From contig JAFMOC010000105.1 of assembly GCA_019802505.1 (NCBI GenBank), positions 800,001 to 864,000 of the forward strand: a stretch of DNA of 64,000 bases. Direction: 5' to 3'. The first letter of the stretch is position 1; each line of letters opens with the position of its first letter. This stretch comes from Corydoras sp. C115. Lineage: Eukaryota > Chordata > Actinopteri > Siluriformes > Callichthyidae. Made by a program: the position numbers and the translations under genes. The notes beneath the pieces are model-generated. The model saw only the letters and a list, made by a program, of their open reading frames with translations. It was not told the DNA's origin and made no database searches. Below, piece by piece: positions 32,249 through 45,205 of this stretch.

Positions 32249-32332
<84 letters not shown>
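32249..32332. repeat. (AT)n, about 84 bp
   Basis: Pure AT dinucleotide run. Confidence 0.97.
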
Positions 32333-32337
<5 letters not shown>

Positions 32338-33753
32338 CATGAGAAGGCTTTATTGGGAATCAGGTATCAGCTGTATGTTCATTTTCCATTAATCTTATAT
32401 ATTACTCGTATAAAATAATTGTATGTCACATGATACATTGACACAAATGTAAAGCGGTCACATTCGAGGAGTGCATTATTGTCAATAACGTTTCTGCTGG
32501 ACAAACGGCTCAGCCAATCAGATTTAAAGACCGGAACTACCTGTTTTACAATAATGATTAACTTTTTATAGCTCAACCTAACAGTTGTGTATATTATCCA
32601 TTTGGCTCTAAGTCTGACCCATGTGCTACTGTAATAGCAACCCACTTTCTTTTGTTCAGTAAAACAATAAACTGTGTCAGGAAACACCAAACAAGTGGCC
32701 TAAATCTGCCTGCCGAGGTGGGTTTGTTGTTATTCGAGATGCATGACTGCCTCCAACCTCCACCCAGCTGTGCCTTAATTTACGTTGTTGTGTTGCTCCA
32801 TCATGCCCAGTTGAACTCCATTTTGCTCAGCTGTCCACACAGATGGCAACAGCGATCTAATCGGTCTAACCCACTATACGCCAGAGCGGCTGTGAATGCA
32901 GCAGAACAACAGATCCGAACGCAAAAATGCAAAGCTACACAGCAATACCCATCATAACAATACTTATAAGAATATTGAAATGTGGAAATCTGTTTAATTT
33001 GGCAAAATATTGAAAAACCTTGTCGTGGTCAACCTTGTCAACCCAAATCACCTTTTTTAATGGAACCCTCTTGTGATTGCATATAACTTTGAGATGTTTG
33101 CTCAGTCCACACATAAAGATTTAGAACACCAGAGCTGGACCATCCGAGATGGAGAGTTAAGGGTGAAGTGGAGTAAGTGATCAATTGCAAATTACATCAA
33201 TGATCTTTCTGTTATCATTAATATAATAGAGACTCATCTATATAGTTGGTATGCTCAGCCTTGTTTGCATAATAGACACAAATTGCATGTTATATCCTAA
33301 ATGCACCTCTCTGACCTGCTAATGCATAGTTTACACATGAAGACAAATGGCTTATATTTTATTAACGTTCCATAATATGCCGTCCTGAATGGTAAGACCA
33401 CAGTGGTACTTAAAATTTTGTGAGGCCTTCAGGATGGTTTGTATTATTGCATAAATGAAATCACAGTCATCATCAGATTTTTACAAAGAGGATGGAGAAG
33501 CCAGCAGAACAATCAGTTTGGCAGATTTTTTTCTTTACTTATTCCTCAGTACATTCCTCTGTTGTGTATGGAAAAATCTCTTTGGAAAGTTGGTTGCTGG
33601 TACCTAGAGTTGCCACCCGTCCCGTAAAATATGGAATTGGCCAGCATTTGGCAAATAAATGTTGCTAATTTAGACCCAAAAATCACACACACAGTCAGAA
33701 AATCTTTTTTAAAAAAGTGTACTAAATCTCGTTTTTGACTTAAATAGGTTAAA
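32333..33753. other. Intergenic, no gene seen
   Basis: Mostly unique sequence. GAGTTGCCACCCGTCCCGTA (about 33609) resembles a dispersed fish repeat fragment, not assigned. Confidence 0.35.
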
Positions 33754-34022
33754 AACAATTTTTGGCTTTGGAACAACCTACCACAATATATTGGACAGGC
33801 TTTTTCACTGTCCACTTTTAAATTTAGTTTTAAAACCCATTTTTACTGTTTGCCTTTAAATACACCATGATTTCACTTTGATTTAATATTTTATTTCTTA
33901 TATTGTGTTCTAGTTTTTTTTATATAATTTATATTTCAAGTTCAACACTGTACAGCACTTTGTTGCAGACATTGTTGTTTTTAAAATGCTTTATAAATAA
34001 AATTAAGTTGAGTTGAGTTGAG
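33754..34022 (+). mobile_element. LINE 3' end (reverse-transcriptase C-terminus and 3' UTR)
   Basis: Frame 33754-33870 reads NFWLWNNLPQYIGQAFSLST and continues into a KTHFYC-like end before TGA. This is the familiar end of fish non-LTR ORF2 proteins (WN.LP..IR.A.SLSTFK..LKTHFF). A short 3' UTR contains TACAGCACTTTGTTGCAGAC and TGCTTTATAAATAAA, ending in a (TTGAG)n tail at 34007-34022. It is a typical 5'-truncated insertion. The clade (L2-like) is a guess. Confidence 0.75.
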
Positions 34023-35507
34023 CGAATAGATTTCTTAATAAGATAATCTTGTTTTAGAAACTAAGTTAAGTTAGAAACTAAGATAAATTTACTACATTTT
34101 TTTCTTTATTGGTATTTCTTTTTCTTTTTTTTTTTTGCAGTGTATGCATGTGTTTATGGACAATTCACTGCCAAGGGGTGAACGTTTGATTGTTCACATC
34201 TGTTTAGGTTCCTTCCGGTCAGTGGTGTACTTGTTTTGCGTTGCCAAAATAGCAATATCTCAGCCATGTACCCGAACACACCCCATTTCGAGGCTGCCAC
34301 ACCCATTGGAGTAGATATATTCACAAGCACAGTTGCTATTAAAATGATACAGATGCAAGGCCTGAAAATAGACTGTTGGCTGGGTAAAAGATGGCAATAA
34401 GCATCATAACACACCTTGTGCAGGGTGTAAGATAGGGGGCCTGTGACTTTAAGCACCACCGTGCAGAATAGTGAGTGGCAGTTTTGTCAATGGGAGCACC
34501 TTGACTTTCTGGAATTCAGATAAGCCCTCTGTACAACCGTAAAAACCTAAATCTAATAATGCACAACGGGTAAAATGTTAATGCAAAGAAGGTGCAATAG
34601 CAGATGCCCATCTTATGTTTTGTTTTGGATCTTTAAATTCATGTCATGCCAGTCGCTGCCATTGGGAGCTGCTTCTGATGTAACACTGGTGACCTTTTAA
34701 ATATTTCAGGGATCATTTCTTTCAATTTTGTGTTTGAAAGTTTGGAGCAAGTGCTGGCATAGACGCCATGTCCCAGCTAACCTGTAACAGGAGGCTATGA
34801 GCATTAGCTCCGAAGTTGAAGATGGAGAGGGTGGGGGTCGGGGTGTGTTGAAAGGAGAGCGGGAGGAAGAAATAAGCTGCTAACCAGAGGAGATGAATGA
34901 AAGAGAAGAAGGGTTTGCAGATCGTCCGGGGAATTGTTTGAGGGGAAACAGTGTCCGTTTGTGGCCACTGATAATACTTTCCATTCAACGAGCTCTCGCA
35001 GAGCACCGATTCCTCTGATTGCAGCCTGGCGCCCTGCTGGCGAGGCTCGACGCTGAAATTAAATCCACTCTGTACAGTTATAAATTATAAGGCTCAATAA
35101 ACAATGCAGCCACAGGGAGTGGAGTGAAGCAGAAGTGGATTATGGGAAATTGCAGGAAGAAAATGTTATGCAAGTGTGAGATGCTGAGTGAATTCGCGTT
35201 TTATTCAATTGCAGCACAGACTCACCTGTTTTATTACAGAGTTGAAACAATACCCAAGGACTCACAGTATTGACATTATTACGGGATGATATTACATCAT
35301 CCCTAAGTATATTATATGTTATATTGATGGTTGTATATTGATATTTTGTATATGTATATATATCGTATATTATATTGTATGTTCGATATCATATATATTT
35401 TTATAGTTGTATTTTGTATATTATATTATGCATATCAATATCTATTTATTTTTATATTTTTATATAAAATATATTTATAAAAATATATCTATATATTTTT
35501 ATATTTA
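34023..35507. other. Intergenic, no gene seen
   Basis: Unique sequence to about 35280, then very AT-rich DNA with TATAT runs to 35505. Confidence 0.35.
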
Positions 35508-35849
35508 GGGGGGGTGGTTTAGTGGTTAGCATGTTCTCCTCTCAGCACTAGGGATTCCCGGTTCGAATCCCAATCTGGGTGGAGTTTCCATGTTCTCCCC
35601 ATGTCAGCGTGGGTTTCCTCCGGGTTCTCCGGTTTTCTCCCACAGTCCAAAAACATGGATCAAGGTCAATTGAATTCTCCAAATTGCCCCATATAGAGTG
35701 TGTTTGTGTGAGTGAGTGTGCCCAGTGATAGATTGGCGCCCTGTCCTTGGTGTATCTGCCCAAGCGCCCGAAACGTTCTCCCCTGGATGGGCATGGAGAA
35801 CCCCCCGCTACCCTAGCAGAGGATAAAGCGGAAGATAATGGATGGATGA
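35508..35849 (+). mobile_element. Full-length V-SINE
   Basis: Head GTGGTTTAGTGGTTAGCATG, box B GGTTCGAATCC, the full central domain and the GGAT tail are present. It is inserted in AT-rich DNA, so the TSD cannot be fixed. Confidence 0.9.
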
Positions 35850-36238
35850 AATATCATATTTATATATTATTTTCTTTTAAACTTTAACTTTAATAGAACA
35901 GGGTAAACGGGGTCCGTGAGCCATAATTTCAATTCTGTCGCAAGTACCACATGCGATACAATGATAATAAAACTTCCTTGAATCTTGAATGATGAGGAGG
36001 CACAAAGTTGTAGAGTAGCTGAATGATGTCCTCCTCCATAGATTCCAAAGTTTGAGATAGGCTAACCGAAGCAGTGACCTGAAACACCTTGGCTCAGCAA
36101 AGAAATAACCCAGTTGCCATACTCTCTCTCTCTCTCTCTCATTCTCTCACACACAGGGTTGTTACATTCTATGAGGAGAAATAAAGGAAACCCACTAAGC
36201 TCACTTCATCATCTGAAAACCCAAATAAAGTGATCTAG
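35850..36238. other. Intergenic with (CT)n
   Basis: It contains a (CT)n tract at about 36123-36141; otherwise nothing is recognised. Confidence 0.4.
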
Positions 36239-36410
36239 TGATCTATTTTGCCCACTGTAATTACACACAGAGGAATGTGTCCACCACAGTTAACCCCCAC
36301 ACTAAGTGAAGTGAGCACATGTGCCTGGCACAGTGGGCAGCCCTCTATATGGCATACGGGGAGCAAATGGGTTAGGAGCCTTGCTCAAGGGCACTTCAGC
36401 TGTAGCACTT
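36239..36410 (-). mobile_element. Interspersed repeat, CTAACCC..CACGGATGGGT family
   Basis: Reverse orientation relative to 10830-11010: ATCTATTTTGCCCACTGTAA, ACACACAGAGGAATGTGTCC, CACATGTGCCTGGCACAGTG and GAGCCTTGCTCAAGGGCACT. Confidence 0.65.
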
Positions 36411-36883
36411 GGTAAAACTCGGAATCCTATAAGTAATGATGGTAAAATCTCCATTTAAATTAAGTATTAAATTAATTACTTTCAAATTGTCACGACCTTT
36501 AAACTTTACACATACTGTACAGAAGGAACATTACAATTATGAGCCCTTAATTTTTATGGCTTACATGTTCATGCTACAAACCTATTAATGTGTTAATGGT
36601 GTAATATTTCAATGCCACTCATTTTTATTACCATTAACCTCACTGACGCTGTAGAGCCTCGGGGCTTAAAATAAATTTTTCAGCAGTCTTCCGATATCAA
36701 GTCTGTTCAAGCCCCAAAGCGTGATCCATTTTTACTTTGTGCATGGAATACTGCACTGTAGTGCACTTAGTAGTGAGTGATATGAACTTACACTTTGATT
36801 GTATTACTGTTTCATGTGTGTCATGCTCAGTACATTAAAAGCCTATAAAATAAATACATGACTGCATTTCAGGTTGGGAGTAC
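36411..36883. other. Intergenic, no gene seen
   Basis: AT-rich unique sequence. Confidence 0.35.
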
Positions 36884-37383
36884 CAGTATCAGTCAAAAGT
36901 TTGGACACACCCCTTTCTTACTCCATTGTCCATTTCCTCCACTTACCATATAGATAGAATTTGTAGTTTTACAATTACAGACTGTCTTTTCTTGTTTTCG
37001 TCAGTCCCCTGGTGGTTCTCTGTTCTCTATTGGTCAGGACTACCACAGAACAGGTATCATTGGGTGGTGGATTGTTTATTGTCAGTTCTGCAGTGACCCT
37101 TATGTGGGGATGTAGTGCTGCTGTAGTTTAATTTAAACACCTCAGTGACCCTGCTAGGATAGGAATAATGCACCAAACAAATAATCTCTGCTCTGTGGTG
37201 GTACTATTGGGGTCCTGACCATTACAGAACAGAGTACACAGTATGTACTGTAGTCCTCAAACAGATGGACTACAGTCTGGAATTGTAGAACTACAAAGTC
37301 CATCTTTACAGTAAGAGCAACTGATAACATGGACAATAAGTGCAGCAAAAAAGGAGGCGTGTTCAAACTTTTGACTGATACTG
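36884..37383. mobile_element. Full-length Tc1-type foldback MITE
   Basis: 500 bp, starting CAGTATCAGTCAAAAGTTTG and ending CTTTTGACTGATACTG followed by TA. Inverted terminal repeats match closely and the arms are reverse complements well into the interior. It is the best-preserved member in the window. Confidence 0.9.
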
Positions 37384-37499
37384 TATATGCCATGTCTATT
37401 ATTAGTAGGTAAATGTATAAATCGTGAATAATGAAAGTTATATTTTAGCCTGAAATGTTTTACAATTGCATCTCAGATAATACTGTGTAAAATCATAGG

Positions 37500-37500
<1 letters not shown>

Positions 37501-37568
<68 letters not shown>
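37501..37568. repeat. (TA)n, about 68 bp
   Basis: Pure dinucleotide run; the frame across it encodes only alternating Ile and Tyr. Confidence 0.97.
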
Positions 37569-37571
<3 letters not shown>

Positions 37572-38480
37572 TGTTTAATCTGATTCTTAAAGGGAAATAG
37601 TTCAAACATACATTGACTTGGACTTATAATGCCCCTAGTGGTACCAGACTGAAGTGCATGTGAAGCAGTAAAAACCTGCTTGCACTGTAGTCTTATATCA
37701 TAGCTCCAAAAAAGCCAGAGAGGCGAAAGGTAACGTGACAGCAAGTAAGCAAAAGCAGGGGGCTGACGTTAGCCCAACCTGCTGCCTCAGCCACATCTCC
37801 AGACAACAGCATATTTTCGAAGGAGCCAATGTTTAACCAAATCAACATGGGGCAAAGAAGGAGCAGACGGGCCCGAGGAAAGTGCAGATTGCTTCACAAA
37901 GCTAATCTGGTCTGATCTGGGTTAAGGAAAGCATGGATGACTGCATTTTCTGCGAGACGCCTTGCAGTTTGTGTCAATAGTTGAAAAAAGGTCAAAGCAA
38001 ACAGTAAGATTAAAACAAGAGATTGCCAGCCCAGAATTTTCACTCGTTCACACATCTCTCACATCGGATTTTGTTTAGCGTGCTGGACGGCTTTCAAGCA
38101 TTCCGTTTTCAAGCTTGTGGCATGCGGCAATTCCCATGCTGGCTGAAAAACAGATTCTCTGATTCAACTGGTGAACTGATTAGACTGGCTAATGCTATGC
38201 TAATAAACATTATAATCTTATTTTAATAGCTTGCTTTAATATTACTCGCAGTATGATGTGTTTAAGAAAAGCGTTTGATCTGAGTAGAGCAAAAGTTTGG
38301 GCACCCATGGCTTTATTGATTTCTTAAAAAGCCCAAACATCTGCACATTAATGCACAGTTGCTGTAAGTGGAACACTCTAACCATTAAAATAAAATAAAA
38401 AAATCTACTTTCTCTTCCTACCTTCCATATTTTTTTTAAAGGCAGCAACTTTTACCTTGTTAATTTAACAGGGTAAATTA
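37569..38480. other. Intergenic, no gene seen
   Basis: Unique-looking, GC slightly higher around 37740-37930. Confidence 0.35.
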
Positions 38481-38713
38481 AGGGCGGGGGTTCCCCATGC
38501 CTATCCAGGGGAGAACATTTCGGGTGGCAATCGATCTCTGGGCACACACTATATGGAGCAATTTAGAGCATTTCATTTACCTTGAGACCATGTTTTTGAC
38601 CTGTGGGAGGAAACCAGAGAACCTGGAGGAAACCCACATGTACACTGGGAGAACATGGAAACTCCACCCAGGTTGGCTGCAAACGTGTTAACCACTAAGC
38701 CACCGTGCTGCCC
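38481..38713 (-). mobile_element. V-SINE with internal deletions
   Basis: CCATGCCTATCCAGGGGAGA leads through a shortened right half (CATTTCGGGTGGCAATCGAT) to the central domain. The head ends ACCACTAAGCCACCGTGCTG. Box B is damaged (AGGTTGGCTGC). Confidence 0.82.
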
Positions 38714-38804
38714 TACAGTTTATATTATAAGGCTAAATTCTATACTTTAGGTCTTATTGCAGCAGCTTTTTTCTTCTTTTTGTTTTTACATCACTCACAC
38801 ATCA

Positions 38805-39485
38805 TTACATTTAGATTTTGTCATTTAGCAGACGCTTTTATCCAAAGCGAGTTACAAATGAGAACACCACAAAACAGCTACACTGTAGAATTTTCAAACC
38901 TGATCATTATCCCATCCTGTAATCTCAGTTCTTCCAAAAGGATCTTATATTTTTGCCCCACATCAGGTGTTTTTAGAAGAGATGTATTTTCATTATTTTC
39001 TTAAAGATGCCAAATGACTCTGCCTCACGGACAGAGTTGGGAAGATCGTGCCACCATTTTGCAGTGGAGAACAAAACAGTGAGAATTAGCACCACAGTGT
39101 GGTTGAATCACCAGGCGACATTCATCACTAGAGCAAAGTAAACGACGCAGAGATTATTTAGAAAATATAGGGTGACGATAAGAGGGGATAGATCCAGAAA
39201 TGGTCCTGTAGGTCAGAGTCAGTGTCTTGTACTGAATGTAAGAAGCTACAGGGAGCCAATGGAGAGAAATAAGTAGTGGCTTAACATAAGTTTGCTTGGG
39301 TTGGTTGAACATAAGCCGGGCTGCAGAGTTCTGATCAGTTGTAGAGGTCTGATTGTGCAAGCTGGGATATCAGGAAGCAGAGCATTACAATAATCAAGCC
39401 GGGATAGGATGAGGGGGCTTGAACTAACAGCTGAATAGGATGTTCGGTCAAGAAATGTTGTAAAGATCGAACCTGCAGGAACGTG
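38805..39485 (-). mobile_element. LINE 3' portion with decayed reverse-transcriptase C-terminus
   Basis: On the minus strand the reading SRLDYCNALL (39373-39407) is a hallmark of fish non-LTR ORF2 C-termini. A one-base frameshift follows, then NSAARLMFNQPKQTYVKPLL and SLHWLPVASYIQYKTLTLTY (frame 39154-39360). A further shifted piece contains WW.DLPNSVREAESF-like residues near 39040. The 3' end carries GTAACTCGCTTTGGATAAAA and GCGTCTGCTAAATGAC, the tail also borrowed by the SINE at 26131. Frameshifts make it non-functional. Confidence 0.85.
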
Positions 39486-41634
39486 CAGTTTTAGTTACAT
39501 CACATAACTGACTTCATGCATTCGCTTTTCTCATAAATGTCATTTCTGTTTTATTTAAAATCTACTTTAAAGTCTTTGAGCAAGGATTTCAACACTTATT
39601 AACTTTCGGAATTACCTGTGTAAATGTTATGAATCCAACTGTAATTATTACCAGTATCAACTTTCCAGATGTTAGCTTTCGATATTAGCTTTCCAGATGT
39701 GCCACGCTTGCTAACACAATAGCACTTTATTCATAAAAACGTTCTAACGACACTTGATTATTCTGCAGACTGAAAAAAAAGTGAGTGAAAACATTCATTG
39801 TGAATGCAACAGCATGCTGTCTACCTGTAACCTCTAAGCTGAAAGGCTTTAATAGAAAGCTAGCCTAAGTGTTATTGAAAGGGCTACAATGAGTTCTGCT
39901 GCTACACGTCACTCTGATGGTGTGTGAGGTCTGGGTTTAGGGTTCTGTCTGATTCAATGCAGATCGTATTTGTTGTTGATGAGCCAAGAGGTATGGGACG
40001 CCGCGGCTTGTGCCTGCAGCGGTTGGCAGGAAATGGAGCAAATGCTTTTGTGTTTAGGTGCATGTAGCAGAGAGGGTCGCTTTTAAGCATATGTTTTAAT
40101 GGTTTTGAGGGTCTGCTCTTGTTTCCTGCCGTAGGATGAGACCTGTCAGTTTACATACCCCATGACATGCAGCAGTAGTGAGGGTGAAATGAGAGAGAAA
40201 AGAGAGATGCAATCGCATGTGAGAAGTGCTCAACCAAAAAAGGCTGAATGAAATGCGCAGTCTCCCATGGTCCTGTTTTAGGCCCGATTCTCAAACGATG
40301 CCCGAGACTTCACACATGTGTAAAGAAAGTTGCAGCACTTGTGAAATCCGAAGGTACTCGATACTAACAATTAGCGTCAATAAGGACTCCCGCTAGGATC
40401 GAGCGACAGTGAACAGAGAACAGTGCCGCCTTTCTTCTCAGTGACCCTGGGCGTCCAGCTCTGCCATGTCTCGCTCATGTCTGTCACCTGTCCATCCAGG
40501 TGTGGCTGAGCACCACAGGTCCACACAGAGGGGCATTGTGCACCACAATGAGGCCATCGGGTCTCGGATCAGCTAGCTAGTTAGCGCCATATTCCAGCTG
40601 CCCCTGGGGCTCTTTACTCCTTCAGCTTCAAAACAATATCGCCCTTTTCTCCCTTTTCATTGACAGTTAGCCATGAAACACTTTAGCTGCCAATTTCAAT
40701 TTAAGTTTAATGGTCAAAGCCTGGGAAATTTTGGAAACATCTGAAACATCATTATCTTTAATTTTGGTCAAAAGCAGCTATGCTTTCATCAGTGTGTCTA
40801 CTCTTAAAATCGATGATGCAATGTGATGCAAACTTCATATTGCGCAGGTAATATTTTTTCTCTAGCAATATATCAGCCATAATTTTAGATACATATTTTA
40901 TCTGTGCTAATAAAGCTGTCTCGATTGTAGAACAGTACATATTGTTTATAGTGGAATGGTCTCTAGTGTATCGGACAACTGGTTCAGCTACAGAATAGCA
41001 CCGTTAATGCATAGCTACAAATATAGCATGTGGAATCAGTAAAAAACAAATAAAAGAGCAGGATGGTAACTTTAAAAACGGTTCCTTATGATTTAAAAAT
41101 ACATATAAAACCACACATTTGAACTACAAGCATTTAAACGTCCCTATACTTCACCTTTAGTCGATTTTAATACTTGTCAATATTGCAAGAATGGCATTTT
41201 TTGTATTGATGTATTATTTTATGTTTAACATGTGAACAGTTTTAGCTATAGTATTGGGATCAATATAAGGTTCATGTTAAACCTATTATATTATACTACA
41301 AAAATAACATTAGTAATAGTAAAAGGTTAATTAGAAGTGGTAGAAAAATTGGTCAATTTACTCACACATTACAGAGGTTTTTCTTAAGGAGCAAGTTGTT
41401 TGATTTGTTGTGAAGTTTGAATACATTTTTTGAATTGAAAACATAGTCCCACACCTTGTTGGAAAAACTCAGTCTTTAATTATTAATTAGTTTTTTTTTT
41501 AACAATGGTGATGACCGAAGAAAAACAAGAAATCCAGCAAATCAATACTTAATTTTTACTTATGTTTATTGGCTCAGTGGATAGCACCTTTAGTTCCTGG
41601 TGGATTCAAGTTGGAAGAATGTCACAAATTATAA

Positions 41635-41640
<6 letters not shown>
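39486..41640. other. Intergenic; GC-richer block at 39900-40650
   Basis: No gene. The 39900-40650 block has CpG-containing unique sequence (GGACGCCGCGGCTTGTGCCT). The remainder is AT-rich. Short frames show no domain. Confidence 0.35.
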
Positions 41641-41724
<84 letters not shown>

Positions 41725-41749
41725 ACACACACACACACACACACACACA
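41641..41749. repeat. (AT)n then (AC)n compound microsatellite
   Basis: AT run 41641-41720, then AC run 41722-41749. Confidence 0.97.
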
Positions 41750-41750
41750 A

Positions 41751-41850
41751 TTGAAGAATTACAGACTGTAGTACATGATTTTTTCCCAGTTGGTTCTCAG
41801 TTGGTTCTCTGTTCTCTATTGAACATCACAGAGCAGGTATCAGGTTATAA
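41751..41850 (+). mobile_element. Tc1-type MITE fragment
   Basis: ATTACAGACTGTAGTACATG, GTTGGTTCTCTGTTCTCTAT and CATCACAGAGCAGGTATCAG are family landmarks. A short piece (CAGTTGGTTCT) is duplicated. Confidence 0.6.
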
Positions 41851-42755
41851 GGTAACAAATTCCAATTTGACTAACACCACTGGAAAATAGGTACAGCTTA
41901 AGAATACATTAGTATGAAGGGATTTGTGATATTAAAGGTATGAGACACATGGCATAAACTAAAGCAACAGACAGAGTTAAATAAAATACTGTCTGCCTTT
42001 ACAAAGTAAGAAAAACAAAGAAGTAACTTGTCTGGAGCCCAAAAAAATGTGGTTTAATAACTACAGTAGAATTTTTTTTTTTTTTTTTTTTTTACTCTTT
42101 CCTATTCTAGTCCTAAGCCCAGTTTTAACCTGGTACAGAAGAGGGTGGGTTAGATGCATCAAACTGTTTTAAAACGAGTTTGAAATACATAATTGTATTT
42201 GTTGTTTTGTAAAGATGGCGCAATTCAAGTCATACGTGTGAAAAATCCTCCCACAAAACAATCTAAACAGGAAGTGGAAAGTGCTGCCTGCTGAACGGTG
42301 TCAGTTTGTAATAATACTTTGAGGTTTGTTTATATGTAGTATCTCATTCTAGACATGCTAATAACCTATCGCTGAAGTCAGTCTAAGATTATTGCATATC
42401 ATCAGCCCACATAAGAAAACCACACTTTCCTTTTAAACTGCTCTGAGCGTCTGGGACCTGCTGATCTAACGATCATGTCTGGCTGATAATAGAGATGTAA
42501 AGTTGCAATGTCAAATCTCGACAGCTGTTGCCAGACATTCTGCTAAAGCACTTGTCTAACCTCTAGTACCGTCTCGTAGATTGTTAATATAATTAGGTCT
42601 GGTCCATTTGAAAGCATTGTTATGAAAAATGACATGTTCTAGAGCAGTTTCTACTTGTGTAGTACATTTAACATAAAGAATATAAATAAAATACAAACAA
42701 CCATAAATGTAACCTGAACAAAATGAATTTTTTACTTTACTATGATCAAAGTAAA
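41851..42755. other. Intergenic, no gene seen
   Basis: Poly(T) at about 42071-42092; otherwise unrecognised. Confidence 0.35.
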
Positions 42756-43056
42756 TGGGCGGCATGGTGGCGTAGTAGTTAGCACATCTGCGTCTCAGCA
42801 TTGGGTATCCAGGTTTAAATCCCGATCTGGAGTTTCCATGTTCTCCCCATGACCGCATGGGTTTTCTTCGGGTTCTCCAGTTCTCTCCCACAGTCCAAAA
42901 ACATGGATTCAAGGGGAAACAGCTGCTCTAAATTGCACCTATATAGTGGGTGTGTCTGGGAGAGAGAGTGTTATGATTGTCAGTTATGGATTGACATCAT
43001 GTGTGTCTGCTCAGCACCCGAAACATTTTCTCCTGGAAGGTAGTGTAAGATGAAAT
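42756..43056 (+). mobile_element. V-SINE, moderately diverged
   Basis: Head GGGCGGCATGGTGGCGTAGT to about TGTAAGATGAAAT. It lost part of the right end and the GGAT tail. Probable 8-bp TSD AAAGTAAA at 42748-42755 and 43057-43064. Confidence 0.82.
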
Positions 43057-43064
43057 AAAGTAAA

Positions 43065-43562
43065 ATTTTTGACTTTAAATTGCGCCCCCTGCATACAATA
43101 CAATGCAAATGACTGATGTAACAGGGTTGATTGATTAACTGACCATTGATTATTTACAAATCAGAATACTTCCATGCACAGTGGGTTTTAAGTCTGCAGC
43201 CAGCAGTGGTTACACAGAAGTAAAGTACTGTGTAAAGTACTACAGAAGTAAAAAAGAAGTACTGGCATCTGTGCTGCTGGATTGGCCGATAGTTCAAGCT
43301 ATGAAATCTGACTAGTTCCACATCTGGTTATTCAGCTGGACTTCCTCTGGTCATATTTAACTTATTAGTCTGAGCTTAAGGCTTGAATAGTCTATTAGAC
43401 TAATCTTCACCATCAAGATATTAAATCAGCTAAATGCCAAATTATTCCTGAGTGTGCACCGAAGGTTTTTGAATCATGAAATCCTTCAGCAGAATGTGTC
43501 TCTTGCATTTTTCAGTATCAATACTGTGTTGATGTTAGTGATAAATAAATAATTGTTTACTA
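43065..43562. other. Intergenic, no gene seen
   Basis: Contains a local AGTACT/GAAGTA-rich patch at 43210-43262. Confidence 0.35.
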
Positions 43563-43573
43563 ATGTTAAAGAC

Positions 43574-43935
43574 GGGCTATCTAAAGACGGGTGGCTTAGT
43601 TGTTTGCACGTTCGCCTCTCAGCGCTAGAGATTCCCGGTTCGAATCCCAATCTGGGTGGAGTTTCCATGTTCTCCCCGTGTCCGCGTGGGTTTCCTCCAG
43701 GTTCTCCAGTTTCCTCCCACAGTCCAAAAACATGGATCAAATCAATTGAATTCTATAAATTGCCCCATATAGAGTGTATTTGTGTTTGTGAGTTCACGGT
43801 GATAGATTGGCGCCCTGTCCTGGGTGTTTCTGCCCAGCGCCTGAAATTTTCTCCCATGGATGGGCATGGGGAACCCCCCCCCCCCCCCCCCCGCAACCCT
43901 AGTAGAGGATACAGCAGAAGATAATGGATGGATGG
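43574..43935 (+). mobile_element. V-SINE with altered 5' end and poly(C) expansion
   Basis: The body is well preserved, but the normal GGCGGCACGG start is replaced by GGGCTATCTAAAGACGG. A pure C tract at 43875-43892 replaces the usual CCCCCCGCG. Likely 11-bp TSD ATGTTAAAGAC at 43563-43573 and 43936-43946. Confidence 0.85.
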
Positions 43936-43946
43936 ATGTTAAAGAC

Positions 43947-44957
43947 TCTAAATGGGACTTGGGAATTGTCTAGCACCAGTGCCACTTGTGACCCATTGGC
44001 TAATCCCCTGCATGAGGACTGTGAAAAGTTACAAATCAATTGTACATTGTAATTAGGGATTTCAATAGATTTGATTTTAACAAATGCAAACACATGGAAA
44101 TGGAAAAAAAATGGCAATAAAGTTATATTACATGCATGCAAACGGTACAAATATAATGCTTTTATTTTGAAGTTTAGCATATAGGTTTGTACCTTCATAA
44201 CAACACCATTTTCTCAAGTGGGCCTTGAGAAAAATATATTACCCGGCTCTGCTGTACTGCTAATCTTTTAGCAGTCCTAGTGTGTTAACACATTTATCAA
44301 GTGTTTCAAATAGAAGATAGATCCTGAACTACTGCTTTGTCTTTGACCTAGTTTCTATTTTCGAATATGATGCAGAAAAATGCCTAGACATCATTTTTTA
44401 GTTGCGTGTCAGTGCATTTCCCTGCTCTCACACTTCTCAAAACAAGCCTCTCGCACAATCTCTGCCCTCACAGTGAAAACATGACTCAGCACAGGACAAA
44501 CTCCCACAATCCCCAGTATGCGCTTCTGAAACCGGTCCTCTTGTTCACTTTTAGTCTATCAGGCAACCCAGTCCACATTGCAGCCTCTTTATCTGTGTTC
44601 GTCAGAACAGAGAAAAACCTGAGAGTTATTACCGACATATATTATACTGTGCTGTCAAATGTATCATTACAAACCCGAAAAGAGCGGCCGACTTTCCACC
44701 ATCTGGCTTTAATGCTATAACTAAGGTGCCCTTTGCCACATCTGAGCACCGAGAATTGCGAGCCTAACAGAGTTTCCACACATGTATTCACATATACACT
44801 TATTTTAAGATGGGAGCCAGTACAGGACACGGGATATTAATCACAGGTTTGACTAATTACAAACTAAAAATGAAAAGTTTAGCTTGGAAAAGAGTAAGAA
44901 AATATTGTTTTTAATAATAAGGTTGGATAGATGAGGTTTGAAGTTAGGTAAGTGTAG
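43947..44957. other. Intergenic, no gene seen
   Basis: A + frame at 44406-44720 (104 codons) has no recognisable domain or splice context. Confidence 0.35.
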
Positions 44958-45205
44958 AAGCTGTGGTTGTCTGTGGTTAACACATCTGCCTCTGAGCACT
45001 GGGAGGTTTGAATCCCGATCTGGGTGGAGTTTCCATGTTCTCCCCATGTCCTTGTGGGTTTTCTTCCAGTTTTCGGTTTCCACCCCAGTCCAAAAACATG
45101 GCTTCAAGGTGAATTGGCTGCTCTCAATTGCCCCTTTCTAATTTTCCCTTTACAGTGTGTGAGTGAGTGTTTGCCCAGTGATGGATTGGCACCCTGTGTG
45201 TTTGT
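44958..45205 (+). mobile_element. Diverged V-SINE, right end missing
   Basis: TGGTTAACACATCTGCCTCT, box B-like GGTTTGAATCCC and the central domain are present. It stops after GGATTGGCACCCTG. Confidence 0.8.

Noticed and set aside
37493..37744. Open frame with alternating Ile-Tyr run
   Set aside because: It is a translation of a (TA)n microsatellite; the same applies at 41562-41771, 62649-62861 and 62749-63202.
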